Shown here piece after piece: positions 21,447 through 31,648 of a stretch of DNA of 64,000 bases. The notes under the pieces were generated by a model. The model did no database searches. It saw only the letters and a program-made list of their open reading frames with translations, and had not been told where the DNA came from. How positions within the stretch are numbered: position 1 is the first letter of the stretch; each line of letters opens with the position of its first letter. The position numbers were made by a program, and so were the translations under genes. This DNA is from Bullera alba. Lineage: Eukaryota > Basidiomycota > Tremellomycetes > Tremellales > Bulleraceae. The stretch lies in assembly GCA_001600095.1 (NCBI GenBank), contig BCIX01000001.1, positions 6,783,198 through 6,847,197 of the forward strand, read 5' to 3'.

Positions 21447-22563
21447 ATGTTGAGAGCGTCATGCAGGGGCCTCGTACAACGTGACGTGCACGGAAGAGGC
21501 CTTCGCAGCCTTCGTTATCTCCATAATGGCATCACCAAGCCATCCGACCGGGACTTAGTGAAGATCCTCCTCCGGAACAAAGAGTTGACCTCATTCGACG
21601 CTGGGAATGAGTTGCGCTGGATCCGCCAAGCTGTCACCGAGAGTCGAGCCCACAAGGCACCCGGCGATGGCCTAGGATTAGGTGCGGAGCCGGCGGAAGA
21701 GACTGTAGCGCGACTAGTGGCTAGGAGGAGCAGTGGAGAGCCTTTGCAATATGTTTTGGGTGAGTTTTTAGTATCTCTATCTTCCTAGACACCTTGCTGA
21801 TGCTGCGTCACCCGAAGGCAATACTGAATTTGGGCCTCTTGATATATTGGTCAAAGCACCAACACTCATTCCCAGGCCAGAGACCGCCCACATCACCGAC
21901 CTGCTGGTCCAGTCCTTGCGCAAGATTAAACCCGGGATCTCGATTCTGGACATCTGTACCGGATCTGGGTGTATCGCTCTCCTCCTGAAGCATCACCTTG
22001 GTACAACCGCAAGAGTCAAAGGTGTGGATGTATCCCACGAAGCAATAGAACTCGCTCAGGACAATGCCTCGCGGCTGGGTCTCGACGTCTGGTTTCACCG
22101 AATGGACATCTGGGACGATGAGGTTACTCGCGAGAAAGCCCATTTGGTCGTGTCAAATCCTCCCTATATCCCTCGTAGGGGTTGGAACACTTTGGACATA
22201 GGTGTAAGGTTGTTTGAGGATCCTAGGGCCTTGATTGGAGATCCGGTAGACTTGCCAAATATCCCGGCCACACCGCTGAACCCGGACTCTTCGCCCGAAT
22301 CCGAGAAAGCGGCCTCTAGGTCGGATGGCGAAGGATTATCTTTCTACCGTAGGATAGCGGATCTGCTGGATGATGTTCTCCTCGACGAGGCTCTTCTCTG
22401 TGAGGTGGCTTCACCGGCGATGCCGCGTGTAGCGGTGGAGATTGGAATGGGGCAGGCCAAAGACGTAGCGGACATTCTGATGACTTCGGATCGCGTTTCG
22501 AGGACAGAAGTCTGGCTGGACCAATACGACGTCGAACGTATGGTCGTTGGTTACAGCAGGTGA
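21447..22563 (+). CDS. MTQ1: Mitochondrial release-factor glutamine methyltransferase (HemK/PrmC family)
   Basis: This enzyme methylates the Gln of the GGQ motif in mitochondrial peptide-chain release factor, using S-adenosylmethionine. Two exons, 21447-21759 and 21818-22563, give 352 aa. The N-terminus MLRASCRGLVQRDVHGRG is basic, fitting a mitochondrial presequence. Motifs are PLQYVLGNTEF, LIPRPETAHI, the SAM site ILDICTGSGCIALLL, and the catalytic SNPPYIPRR. An insert rich in Pro and Ser (near NPDSSPESEKAASR) follows the NPPY block and is longer than in bacterial PrmC. The last codons and the 3' flank are duplicated in decayed form about 257 nt downstream. Confidence 0.9.
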
Positions 22564-22647
22564 CGGGACATTCATGCATTTCTGGTTTACCTGATTGTTG
22601 CTTGACCTGATGGACCTTCGCTCTACCTCAGAGATCAAGTATACCCG
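22512..22647. repeat. Tandem duplication of the MTQ1/MFS junction, unit 1
   Basis: The unit holds the intact MTQ1 3' end, then a decayed copy of the MFS gene 3' end (minus-strand YLISEVER... in place of YLTSQLKRE). It aligns with 22770-22914 over its whole length by eye, with runs such as GTCGAAC, CATGCATTTC, ATTGTTGCTTG and TCAAGTATA shared in the same order. Confidence 0.75.
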
Positions 22648-22769
22648 TAAACTTTGGACAGAAGTCTGACTGAATCTAGGCTCAGTGAACCAACCCCCTG
22701 CTTTTTCCTGTATCTTATCCAAGGAGGCCGGAGTCTTCCTCGGAAGCTCGCGGGGCCTTTGACGAGCCA

Positions 22770-22914
22770 CGACTGGACTAGTACGGCGTCGAACGCATGA
22801 TCGTCGGGTATGACATGTGACGCGAGCTTCAGTCATGCATTTCCGATTTTTACATTATTGTTGCTTGGCCAAACGGGCCTTCTCCCGCTTCAGCTGAGAG
22901 GTCAAGTATAGCCC
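22770..22914. repeat. Tandem duplication of the MTQ1/MFS junction, unit 2 (MTQ1 relic)
   Basis: The first part is a decayed MTQ1 C-terminus on the plus strand. It reads LD-stop-YGVERMIVGYDM then a stop, against LDQYDVERMVVGYSR in MTQ1. The second part is the intact 3' coding end of the MFS gene on the minus strand. Confidence 0.75.
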
Positions 22915-24686
22915 CAGTGAGAAAGTGCAAGCGGCTAAGAGGGAGTAACACGTCGTTGGGCCTCTTAGCCAGTAAAGACTTGAGGCTAGGATAGGGCCCA
23001 TTGCCCGTCCAAGCTGGCCCTGAAGACGGGGTCAGCATGAAGCTGATCACTGAGGAAGATGGACTCACCTTTGACCTGAACTTGCCTAAAGCACGACCTC
23101 GCCTCAACTCAGAATTCGAGGCCTTACCGGCTTTGTCCACAGCATCATCCTCGTCGCAGCAAGCAGCGGCAGCGGCAGTCAAGCCAGTAACGACCGTCGC
23201 GGAGGTATAGGCGAGCGATGCGGCGGCACCGTAAAGCAGTGATGTGGAAATCGGTCCCGAGGATCGTATGTATGACAAAGGGAGTAGTGCGAGCAGGGAG
23301 AACGCAAGGGAGGAAGAGTATAGTCCGCCAAGGGATACGTTGAGCTCGCCCCGACGGGCTAGAGAGGGTCGAACGTGACGGGCTTGCAGTGTCGCAGCAA
23401 GAATGCCAATAACTGTCCGTGAAGTCAGTATAGCGCTTCTCAGCGTGACTGTGGTCAAACTCACAAGACAAGAGCCTTCCGTTCTGAGAGTTGCTGGCAG
23501 CGAACAGGTCGTATGTCAAGAACGTAAGAGTGAACTCAGCCTATGAAGTCAGTATGCCGCGAATACTCGTGTGACTTACGCCAGAGAAGAACAGCAAGAA
23601 GATACAATGCAACCATCCAATCATCATCAGTCTTCCAAGACGGGCCGGTCCCGATTGCTTGGGCGCCGTAGGAGTTGCGTCCTTGGTAGAAGCCTCCGTA
23701 GCCTTCTTGTTCCACCGCGTCTCTGGCAGACTGACAGCGAGGTACAGCGTCTCGGCAACCAAAAGACCCAAAGAGATGAGAGCGGGCGTTGCGTATACGT
23801 TCCACTTGTCGGCCAAACCACTGGAGGTAGGCATCGGTCGAGAAGCGAAGTATGCTCCGAGAGATGGGCTAGAGTTGAGGTCAGTATTCGCTAGGCTGGG
23901 ATAATATGTTGCTTCTCACCCTAGAGTGAAGCAGATGGAGAAGGCGATTCCAACCAATGCAAGGGACTTTGATCTGGTCGAGCTGGTCGTCACGTCTGAA
24001 ATGATGGCTCTATGGCCAAGTCAGCTTGCAAAGACAACACTCGGAAAGCTGATGCTACTAACGTTGATAATTGTACGTTGCCTTCACTCAACCCTCCTAC
24101 CAGTCTCGACAGAAGGAACGAAGCCTAGAGGTCGTCAGAGCTTATACACCTCAGAGTCAAGTATGTAGCTTACGAAAGTGGTGGACTGCGCCCAGATGAT
24201 TGCTGAAAGGATATTGCCCATCATCGTCGCCAGCAAGATATTCTTGCGGCCATACTTGTCAGACACTGTGCACGGGTCAATGCGACCACCAGGGCGGTAA
24301 GGAGGAGAGCTCACAGCTACCGAGACTTGGACTTATGATGCACTGGCAGAAGCTGAACAAGCTGCCCATAGCTCCTCCAAGCAGCACCACATCCCAGTTC
24401 TTGGTGGAAGTGTCGGATAGCACCTGTTTCGAGCTGGACAAGAGCAGGCTTCGCCATGAGTGGGACAACTCGAGAAGTCGGGTGAGGATGGTCGACCCCG
24501 CTTCCTGCTCCTTCTGGAGGTACCAAGCGATCAGCCGGGGGAACAGAGGTAACGGGATAGTGAAGGCTAGGTCGGGTCAGCCTACAGGACATCTTCGAGC
24601 TGAGTCGACTAACCTAAGAGGTCGAGCACGAGGGCGATGAAGACTGTCGTCACGACTTTCTTGGAGGTGGGAGTATGTTCTGCCAT
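22855..24686 (-). CDS. MFS transporter (TetA/HIAT1-like, drug:H+ antiporter type)
   Basis: This is a major-facilitator membrane carrier. Nine exons (24614-24686, 24321-24566, 24174-24265, 24063-24124, 23920-24009, 23580-23868, 23465-23540, 23069-23412, 22855-23019) give 478 aa with consistent phases. The N-terminus MAEHTPTSKKVVTTVFIALV leads into TM1 (VLDLLAFTIPLPLFPRL, a motif of the TetA/HIAT1 and MFSD10 groups). The loop 2-3 motif is SDKYGRKNILL, followed by GGLSEGNVQLSTAIISDVT. A basic/acidic central loop (ETRWNKKATEASTKD) separates the halves. The C-terminal tail is LKREKARLAKQQ. The likely location is plasma or vacuolar membrane. The substrate cannot be told from sequence. The 3' end overlaps unit 2 of the junction duplication. 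Confidence 0.85.
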
Positions 24687-25062
24687 AATGTGTGGGGTGG
24701 GGGAGAAGACTCTGCCTCGACCTGTCAGTATATATGTCTCCTGGGTCGCTCCCTCCTCAGTCTATTGTCGACAGCATACGCCGGGAGAAGGATCTAACGA
24801 ACACCACCCGCTTATTGATGGTGACCGTCGCCATGGTCAAAATACTGCCGGCACTGCTTAGCGCAGCCAGGAGTAATTTAAGTGGAGGTGGTCAGGCACC
24901 ATTACAAACGCCACGTGGCATTACTGCGTCACCGGCTCCGAACGGCCAGCTGCTCAGCCTCATCATGTTGCTCATCATGGTATGGCAAGCGCTCGTCGTG
25001 CTCATCCCCAACGGTCATCACAGTAGTATCTGGTCTGAGATAGAGGAAAAATACTGCTCAAG
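24687..25062. promoter_or_regulatory. Bidirectional promoter, MFS / AIP1
   Basis: A 376-nt gap separates divergent start codons. No clear motif was identified beyond short AT-rich stretches. Confidence 0.4.
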
Positions 25063-27205
25063 ATGCCCTACACCTCCGGTAAGTCCCCTGAGCTCAACCT
25101 CGACTTCTTCTAACACCTCACAGGCCCGCTGTTTCCCTGCAACCCTGCGACCGAACGGTCCATTTCGACAAAGCTCGGTGTTTCGCCCAAGGGTGAGAAG
25201 CTCATCTACACCAACGGCAGAGCAGTCATCGTGAGTAATGAGCATACTGTGGTGGTCCAATACTGATATAGAATTAGATCCGAGATCTCAATGTGAGTCA
25301 ACACAATAATCATCGGCGGACGGTTGTTGACACCTCGCGCAGCACACCGAGCTCTCTCACGCCTACACCCAACACACTCAGGCCGCGACTGTGGCCAGGA
25401 TCTCGCCCTCTGGATACTATGCAGCTTCGGGAGACCTCGCGGGAAACGTCCGTATTTGGGACATCACGCAGCCTGAGAACAGCCTAAAATTGGCGATTCG
25501 TCCTTTGGGCGGTAGGATCAACGATCTTGCCTGGGACGGAGAGAGCAAGAGGATCATCGTCGGTGGTGAGGGTAAAGACAAGTGAGTGCCACTCATCTAC
25601 TCGTGGGCTCAGAGCTGAAAGAGAGCGTAGATTCGGCGCTGCTTTCTTCATGGACTCTGGCTCATCGTGTGGTGAAATCTCGGGGCACGCCAAACCGATC
25701 AATGCGCTCTCTGTCCGTCATCAAAGGCCATTCCGAGCTATCTCAGGTTCCGACGACAACTCTGTCATCTTTCACACCGCCGTGCCGTTCAAGTACGACA
25801 AGATCATCTCCTCGCACAACAGGTTTGTACGGGATGTCGGCTTTAGCCCAAACGGAGAGGTGTTTGTCAGCGTTGGGTCAGATGGCAAGGGATTCCTATA
25901 CGACGGAAAGACTGGAGAAGTAACTGGAGAGCTCGATCGGAGAGGTGCTACCAGCACGCTTGTGAGTGTTATCTCTGTGAAGTTTGACTTGTACAGCACT
26001 CACCGGGTGTAGCTCGCCTCGTCCTGGCATCCTGATTCGACCAAACTCGCAACGGCCGGTGCCGATGGAATTGTGTCGATCTGTAAGTCGAGAACGCCCT
26101 TACATAACTGACAGACCGCAGGGGATGCATCAACTCTGAAGACAATTCAGACATATACAGTTGGATCAGACGTCGCCTCGCAGCAAAATGGCATTGTGTT
26201 CGCCAATCCCAACACCCTCGTCTCGGTGTCTCTGTCTGGTACACTCAACCTCTTCGACACCCGAGAATCTTCATCGACAAAGTGGCGGACCCTGCACGGA
26301 GCCACAAAGGCCATCACCTCAAGCGCCTTATCAGAGAAGGAGAAGACGTTTTACGCCGGATCATTCGACGGCAGCGTCAAAGCGTTCAGGGTTGCCGAGG
26401 ACGAGGGGGCATGTTCAGCCGTCGAGGGCACTGGACACTCGGCTTTGGTATCCGCAATGACATCCGACGGGAGCAAGGTCTACTCTGCCGGTTGGGACGA
26501 CAAGATCTCTTCCATCAGCAGCTCCGCATTCTCCTCCACCTCGACCACAACCAAAGCGCAGCCTGCAGGTGTCGCAGCCACTGCTGCTGCGGTATACACC
26601 GCCTCTGCGGCTGGTCTGGAGATTACCTCGCTTTCTGGAGGATCGTCCACCCACGCTGGTTCGTTTACCGCCGTCGCTGCCAAGTCGGGTTCCGCGGGTG
26701 ATTTGGTGGCATTTGGAAGTGGCAAGAAGGTCACTTTGGCCACTGTCAACGGTGGATCTGTGAAGATTGAAAAGGAGTTTGAGGATAACAAAGGCGACGT
26801 GCTCTCTTTGGCCTTTAGCAGCGACGGCGCTCTCCTGGCCGCTGGTGATGCTTCAGGGCGGATCGTCCTCATCGACGTCAAGCAGCGAACAGCGCTTGTC
26901 ACTTCCAGGTGGACATTCCATACTGGTCGTGTGAATGCTCTATCCTTCTCGCCAAATGGCAAGCGATTGGCTTCGGCGGGGGCGGACGAGAGCATCTACA
27001 TCTGGGAGGTGGAGAAGTTGATGAAGAACACTCCTATCAAGGTGAGTCGTCGAGGGTAACATCAAGGTTACCATGCTGATCCGTCATTTTGCAGAACGCC
27101 CATCCTGGGGGGGTCTCGGGAGTCTCTTGGAAGCTGTCCGATACCGAGCTGTGGAGTACGGGCGCGGACGCTTGTGTGAGGACGTGGAAAGTAGAACTCG
27201 TTTAG
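25063..27205 (+). CDS. AIP1: Actin-interacting protein 1 (WD40 repeats)
   Basis: AIP1 works with cofilin to disassemble actin filaments. Eight exons (25063-25078, 25124-25230, 25278-25292, 25343-25581, 25631-25961, 26013-26082, 26122-27041, 27095-27205) give 602 aa with consistent phases, near the yeast length. The chain is two seven-bladed WD propellers. Recognisable blades include ASGDLAGNVRIWDI, ISGSDDNSVIFHT, FVSVGSDGKGFLYD, LATAGADGIVSIWD, YAGSFDGSVKAF, LASAGADESIYIWEV and WSTGADACVRTWKV. Exon 1 codes 16 nt and exon 3 is only 15 nt. The gene is convergent with SF3A3 with 44 nt between the stop codons, so their 3' UTRs almost certainly overlap. Confidence 0.95.
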
Positions 27206-27249
27206 AATCGAATACAGCGGGAACTATGCATGGACAGACTGCGTTTAGA

Positions 27250-29140
27250 CTACAGCACACCCTGCTTTTTCAGCGCCTCATACGTGGCGCGAGAATAGAC
27301 GTTGCCCTCGTTATCTTCGACCTCTTCTGCCTTTTGGGCGAGAGCAATCTCCTCTCTACCCTCTCTCTTGAGCTTTTCGGCGAGTGCCATGGCTTCGGCG
27401 ATTTTGGTGATTCCGTGAAAATGTTTCGTGTTGGGTAAACCGAGCGCTCGCATGCCAAAGGTGTGTTTGCCTTCCTGGAAATGTCTGTCGAATGCTTTTC
27501 GTCCTTGATACGCGGCGTCACTACAGATCTCACAGGAGAAGGATACTCCGAGGCCTATAGAAAGGATCAGCTCTTTTTGTGGACAAAGACATTATTATGA
27601 AAGCTGCACCTACCGTGCAACTTGTACAGCCAAAAGGGAATCGGCTTTCCATCCCATCCCAAAGGCAACTTGAGCGGATTGTAAATTTTACCATCGTCAT
27701 CCTCCTCCTCCTCTTCTCCAGTGTTGATCTCCGCAGGTGGAGGTGGAGCCTCGTCGGCTTCTTCCAACTCGGCTTCTCGCTCTCGCGCCGTCAACGCCAT
27801 CCTCCTCTCCACTTCCGATCGCGAATCCTTCAGAATTTGGGGTATAGGTGGGAACGTGAGCAGGGCCGAGATGAGGAAAGTCAATCGAGCGGGTTGGCGT
27901 AGTTTGTCCTTGCTCGACGTCGAGGAGCTGGCTACGGGAGCAGCAGCTCCCTCGTCTTTGGCCGGGTCAGGATGCTGCGTGCCTTCCTTTTCCTTCTTCT
28001 TGTGCTTGTTCGACGAGAGATGGGCGTCATAAACCGTCTGCTTGGAGTAGTGCTTTTGACCTAAATCATCATTAGCGCGGAAGTAGGAGGAAGGGGTGTT
28101 TGCGCTCACAGTAACCACACCAGATACCCTCTCCGGCTGGGGCGGAAACAGCTGCCTTGGCCTTTCCATCCGTTCGCTCCCACCCGCTGATCTGACCGGC
28201 CTCCCAGGCAGACGCAAAGTTGTCTTCTTCCTCTTGTAGCTTGGTATGTATGTTGACCAAAGGCAGAGCCCGGTTGAAGAACGATATCAGATAGTCGTAT
28301 AGCGATTGAACGTATGCCGTGTATTCCGGCAAAGCCTTTTCCCGCGTGTCCAGCGTTCTCTCCACCTTGCCTTGTCGCAGCATGTCGAGATAGGCAATAT
28401 AAGAGATCCTGAGAGGTGTAAGCTGCTGACTTGAGAACGCTTCTAGCTGTCTCGCTCACCTCGTCGAACCTTCGAGGTTCAGGTACTGCGAATGGGCAAT
28501 ATACAGATCGAGGTGCTTTCCGTATGCCTCCTCTCCGGAGAAGATCGAGTCCATCGCTGCGAAACAGTATCAGCTTGGAGGTCATGTATGACACAGTAGC
28601 TCAAAGACCCACTATCTATGACGATTGGCTCCTCATCACCTTCCACTTGGACAGTTTGCAGTCCATCGCCCTTGACCAGTTCGTCAAGTTCGCTCACAAA
28701 AGCCCTGGCGTTGATTCTCGGGTTCTTCTTATGAAAGTCTTTGATCTTATCCAGTCTCAAGTAGAACTCGTCCAGATCGTCTCCTTGTCCCGACTTGCCC
28801 GCAGGCGCATTCAGTAGCTGCAACTCCTGCGGCCGGAGGCTACACCGATTAGCAAAACGTCCACATACAGATGAATGAAGTACTTACCCCGCTTCATCCT
28901 CATACTGCCTGACCAGGTCCACTCTGAGCTGCACTATCCTGTCCAGAATCTCGGCCGCTTTCCTGTCCCTCCTCGTGACATTACGGGACTGAGGTGGACT
29001 CAGCAAAAGAGTTCAAAATCGGATTTGCCTCGAAGATGACCTACCGCTGTAGGATTCTGCAGCAAAACTTCAGCTAAAGCCTGCTCATATCTCTCGAGCT
29101 CCTCATGCGTCTGTCTCTGCGTCTCCAATATCGAGTCCAT
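27250..29140 (-). CDS. SF3A3: Splicing factor 3A subunit 3 (SF3a60 / Prp9)
   Basis: SF3A3 is part of the SF3a complex of the U2 snRNP, needed for branch-site recognition. Seven exons (29045-29140, 28888-28988, 28613-28839, 28460-28556, 28110-28408, 27614-28060, 27250-27554) give 523 aa. The N-terminus [20 protein letters not shown] is diagnostic. Further blocks are [31 protein letters not shown] and the C2H2 finger [19 protein letters not shown]. An acidic linker precedes the conserved [20 protein letters not shown] and the C-terminal C2H2-like [19 protein letters not shown]. The protein is nuclear. Confidence 0.95.
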
Positions 29141-29386
29141 CTTGATGCTGGGTTGTATCAGAAGGAGATGTGTTGTGGAATTAATGCGTTTACAGGTCGA
29201 GCGAGCATCGAATTCGGCGGAGTTGAGCCTGATATATTGACCGACGAGTGGTTTGATCTACATATCAGGCGGCGGAAGAAAACAGTGGCCAGCTTCACCC
29301 TGCTTCACCTCCCTTAAATCCTTCTACGGCGGGTCAGCTGTTGTCAATCTATACCGAACTATACATATCACTGGCAACTACCCAAA
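29141..29386. promoter_or_regulatory. Bidirectional promoter, SF3A3 / FAL1
   Basis: Only 246 nt separate the divergent start codons of two RNA-processing genes. A GATATATTG element near 29228 could serve as TATA. Confidence 0.5.
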
Positions 29387-31088
29387 ATGGCTCTTAACAC
29401 GTCAGTCGTATGCTGCCGTTGTGAAGGAATTCAGCTGACAACTTTTCTTCCACTCTCAGTGGCGACGAGAAACTCGTCTTCGAGTCGACCGACTCGGTCA
29501 AGGTCGTACGTATTGATTCCTCAAGACTCTATGACCACTGCGATGGCAATGGGCGCAACGCAGTGTATCCATCGGAGGGGTAGGAGTGCTCATGTATATG
29601 GCGCTTTTGCCCTTTCCGACTATAGGCTCCTACTTGTGAGTCTGCCCATCATGAAATACTCAGCAATTACTGATGCGAATGGCGTAGTCGAAGCAATGGG
29701 ACTCAAGGAAGACTTGCTTAGAGGCATCTACGCTTACAGTGGGTAAGGAGAGGCGATGCGGGAGGCTAATGAGATTAGACTTTGAGAAACCGTCGGCGAT
29801 TCAACAGCGAGCGATCATGCCGATTGTCCGAGGGCGAGATGTTATTGCTCAGGCACAGTCTGGTACCGGTAAAACGGCCACCTTCTCCATCAGCGCCCTT
29901 CAGTCGATCGACAGCAACGTCAGAGACACCCAGGTCCTCATTCTCTCGCCCACTCGAGAGTTGGCCGTCCAGAGTCAGACCGTCGTATTGGCCCTCGGAG
30001 ACTACATGAACGTTTCGTGCCACGCCTGTATCGGCGGCACGAGTCTCGGTGAGGACATTAGAAAGTTGGAGGCAGGCCAGCAGATCGTCTCGGGAACTCC
30101 AGGACGAGTCATGGACTGTATCAAGAGGCGATGCCTCCGAACAAAGGCCATCAAGGTGTGTACAAATTTGTTGATCGAGGTGTAGCGCTCATTGCTTCAT
30201 CAGATGCTCATTCTTGACGAGTCCGATGAGATGCTCAACAAGGGTTTCAAAGAGCAAATCTACGAGATCTACAGATTCCTGCCACCCGCTTGTCAGGTCG
30301 TCATCGTCTCCGCTACGCTTCCCCACGATGTCTTGGAGATCACCACAAAGTTCATGAACGACCCAGTCCGAGTTCTCGTCAAGCGAGACGAGTTGACACT
30401 GGAGGGTATCAAGCAGTTCTTTGTCGGTGTGGAGAAGGGTGAGTACAGTGACGAGGACTTGACACGGTCACTGACCTCAGTACAGAGGACTTCAAGTTCG
30501 ACACGCTCTGTGATCTGTACGACAGGTCGGTACATTCACCTCTTGACCAAAACCTCAATGCTTACCTCAATTCCAGTCTGACCATCACCCAAGCTGTCAT
30601 CTTCTGCAACACGCGAAGAAAGGTCGACTGGCTATCGGAGAAGATGATCGAGAACAACTTTGGTGTCAGTCGGATGCACGGTGACATGGCGCAGAAGGAG
30701 CGAGATGCGGTCATGGCAGAGTTCCGAAGTGGTCAGACGTGAGTCTCGGGAATGTCGAGTAGTACTCGTGCTGACACACTCATCACAGCCGAGTGCTCAT
30801 CACGACCGATGTCTGGGCCAGAGGTATTGATGTGTCGGGTATCAGTCTGGTCATCAACTACGACCTGGTACGTCCCTTCTGCTTCATTAATGACACGACT
30901 GATACGGTATGTAGCCCAACAACCGAGAAAACTACCTGCACCGAATCGGTCGATCCGGACGATTCGGTCGAAAAGGTGTTGCCATCAACTTTGTCACGGT
31001 GGACGATGTCCGAATCCTGCGAGATATCGAGCAGTTCTACTCGACCCAGATTGACGAAATGCCCGTCAACATCACCGAGCTTGCTTAG
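29387..31088 (+). CDS. FAL1: DEAD-box helicase FAL1 / eIF4A-III
   Basis: This is an ATP-dependent RNA helicase of the eIF4A-III group, the exon-junction-complex core in animals and the 18S rRNA processing factor Fal1 in yeast. Ten exons (29387-29400, 29460-29505, 29626-29635, 29688-29738, 29779-30155, 30204-30438, 30486-30525, 30577-30738, 30789-30867, 30915-31088) give 395 aa. Exon 3 is a 10-nt micro-exon that restores the APTF that the family has before [10 protein letters not shown]. Motifs are [11 protein letters not shown] (I), PTRELA (Ia), DESDEML (II), SATLP (III) and [13 protein letters not shown] (VI). VWARGIDV is typical of eIF4A-III. The Q-motif region reads [14 protein letters not shown], with Asn at the usual Gly, created across the exon 4/5 junction. 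Confidence 0.93.
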
Positions 31089-31648
31089 ACGGGTGGTAGA
31101 GGGAAAGAAGACAAGGGCTCGTTTCGCGAATGCAAATGTGCGGCGAGACTGATGGCTGCGATTGGGTTCGCGTGCTCGTACTTACCTCCTCGTGTCTCCG
31201 CTGGGCTCAAGGGTTCAGGTCCGGAAGTATGATCGAGTCCTTGACGTCCTGTTCAGCTCAGTCAGTAAGCCTCTGAGCTCCTCTGGCCCATGCGATACCC
31301 AACAATCCATTATTGTATTTCGACTCGTTCGACTCGAATTCCTTTTCGTTCATTGATGTAGTTGCCAATTGCCAAGGTCCGGTTGGTGCACTTGTCCTAC
31401 ATCTCCCTGCGCAGACGAGCGGCTAGCCAAAGATAGTCCCAAAAGATGCTTGTTCGCCTTATCACGGAACCAGATTTCCCCGCATTACCGTATTGCGCCC
31501 ACGCGGTACGCGGTTCCGAGTGACTCAGCTGGTCGTGTGCTAATTTCAGAGCGACCATATGGGTGTCTACTTGGTATGAGCGTGTAGTTAAAATCTTCTC
31601 TCTTGATCATCTCCCTCTCAACAACGGATCAACGAGTTGGCGTGTAGG
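31089..31648. other. Intergenic region
   Basis: This holds the FAL1 3' end and the promoter of the ABC transporter gene. No supported gene was seen. Confidence 0.5.

Noticed and set aside
22766..22830. Second methyltransferase gene downstream of MTQ1
   Set aside because: Only the last 15 or so codons are present and contain an in-frame stop; it is a duplication relic.
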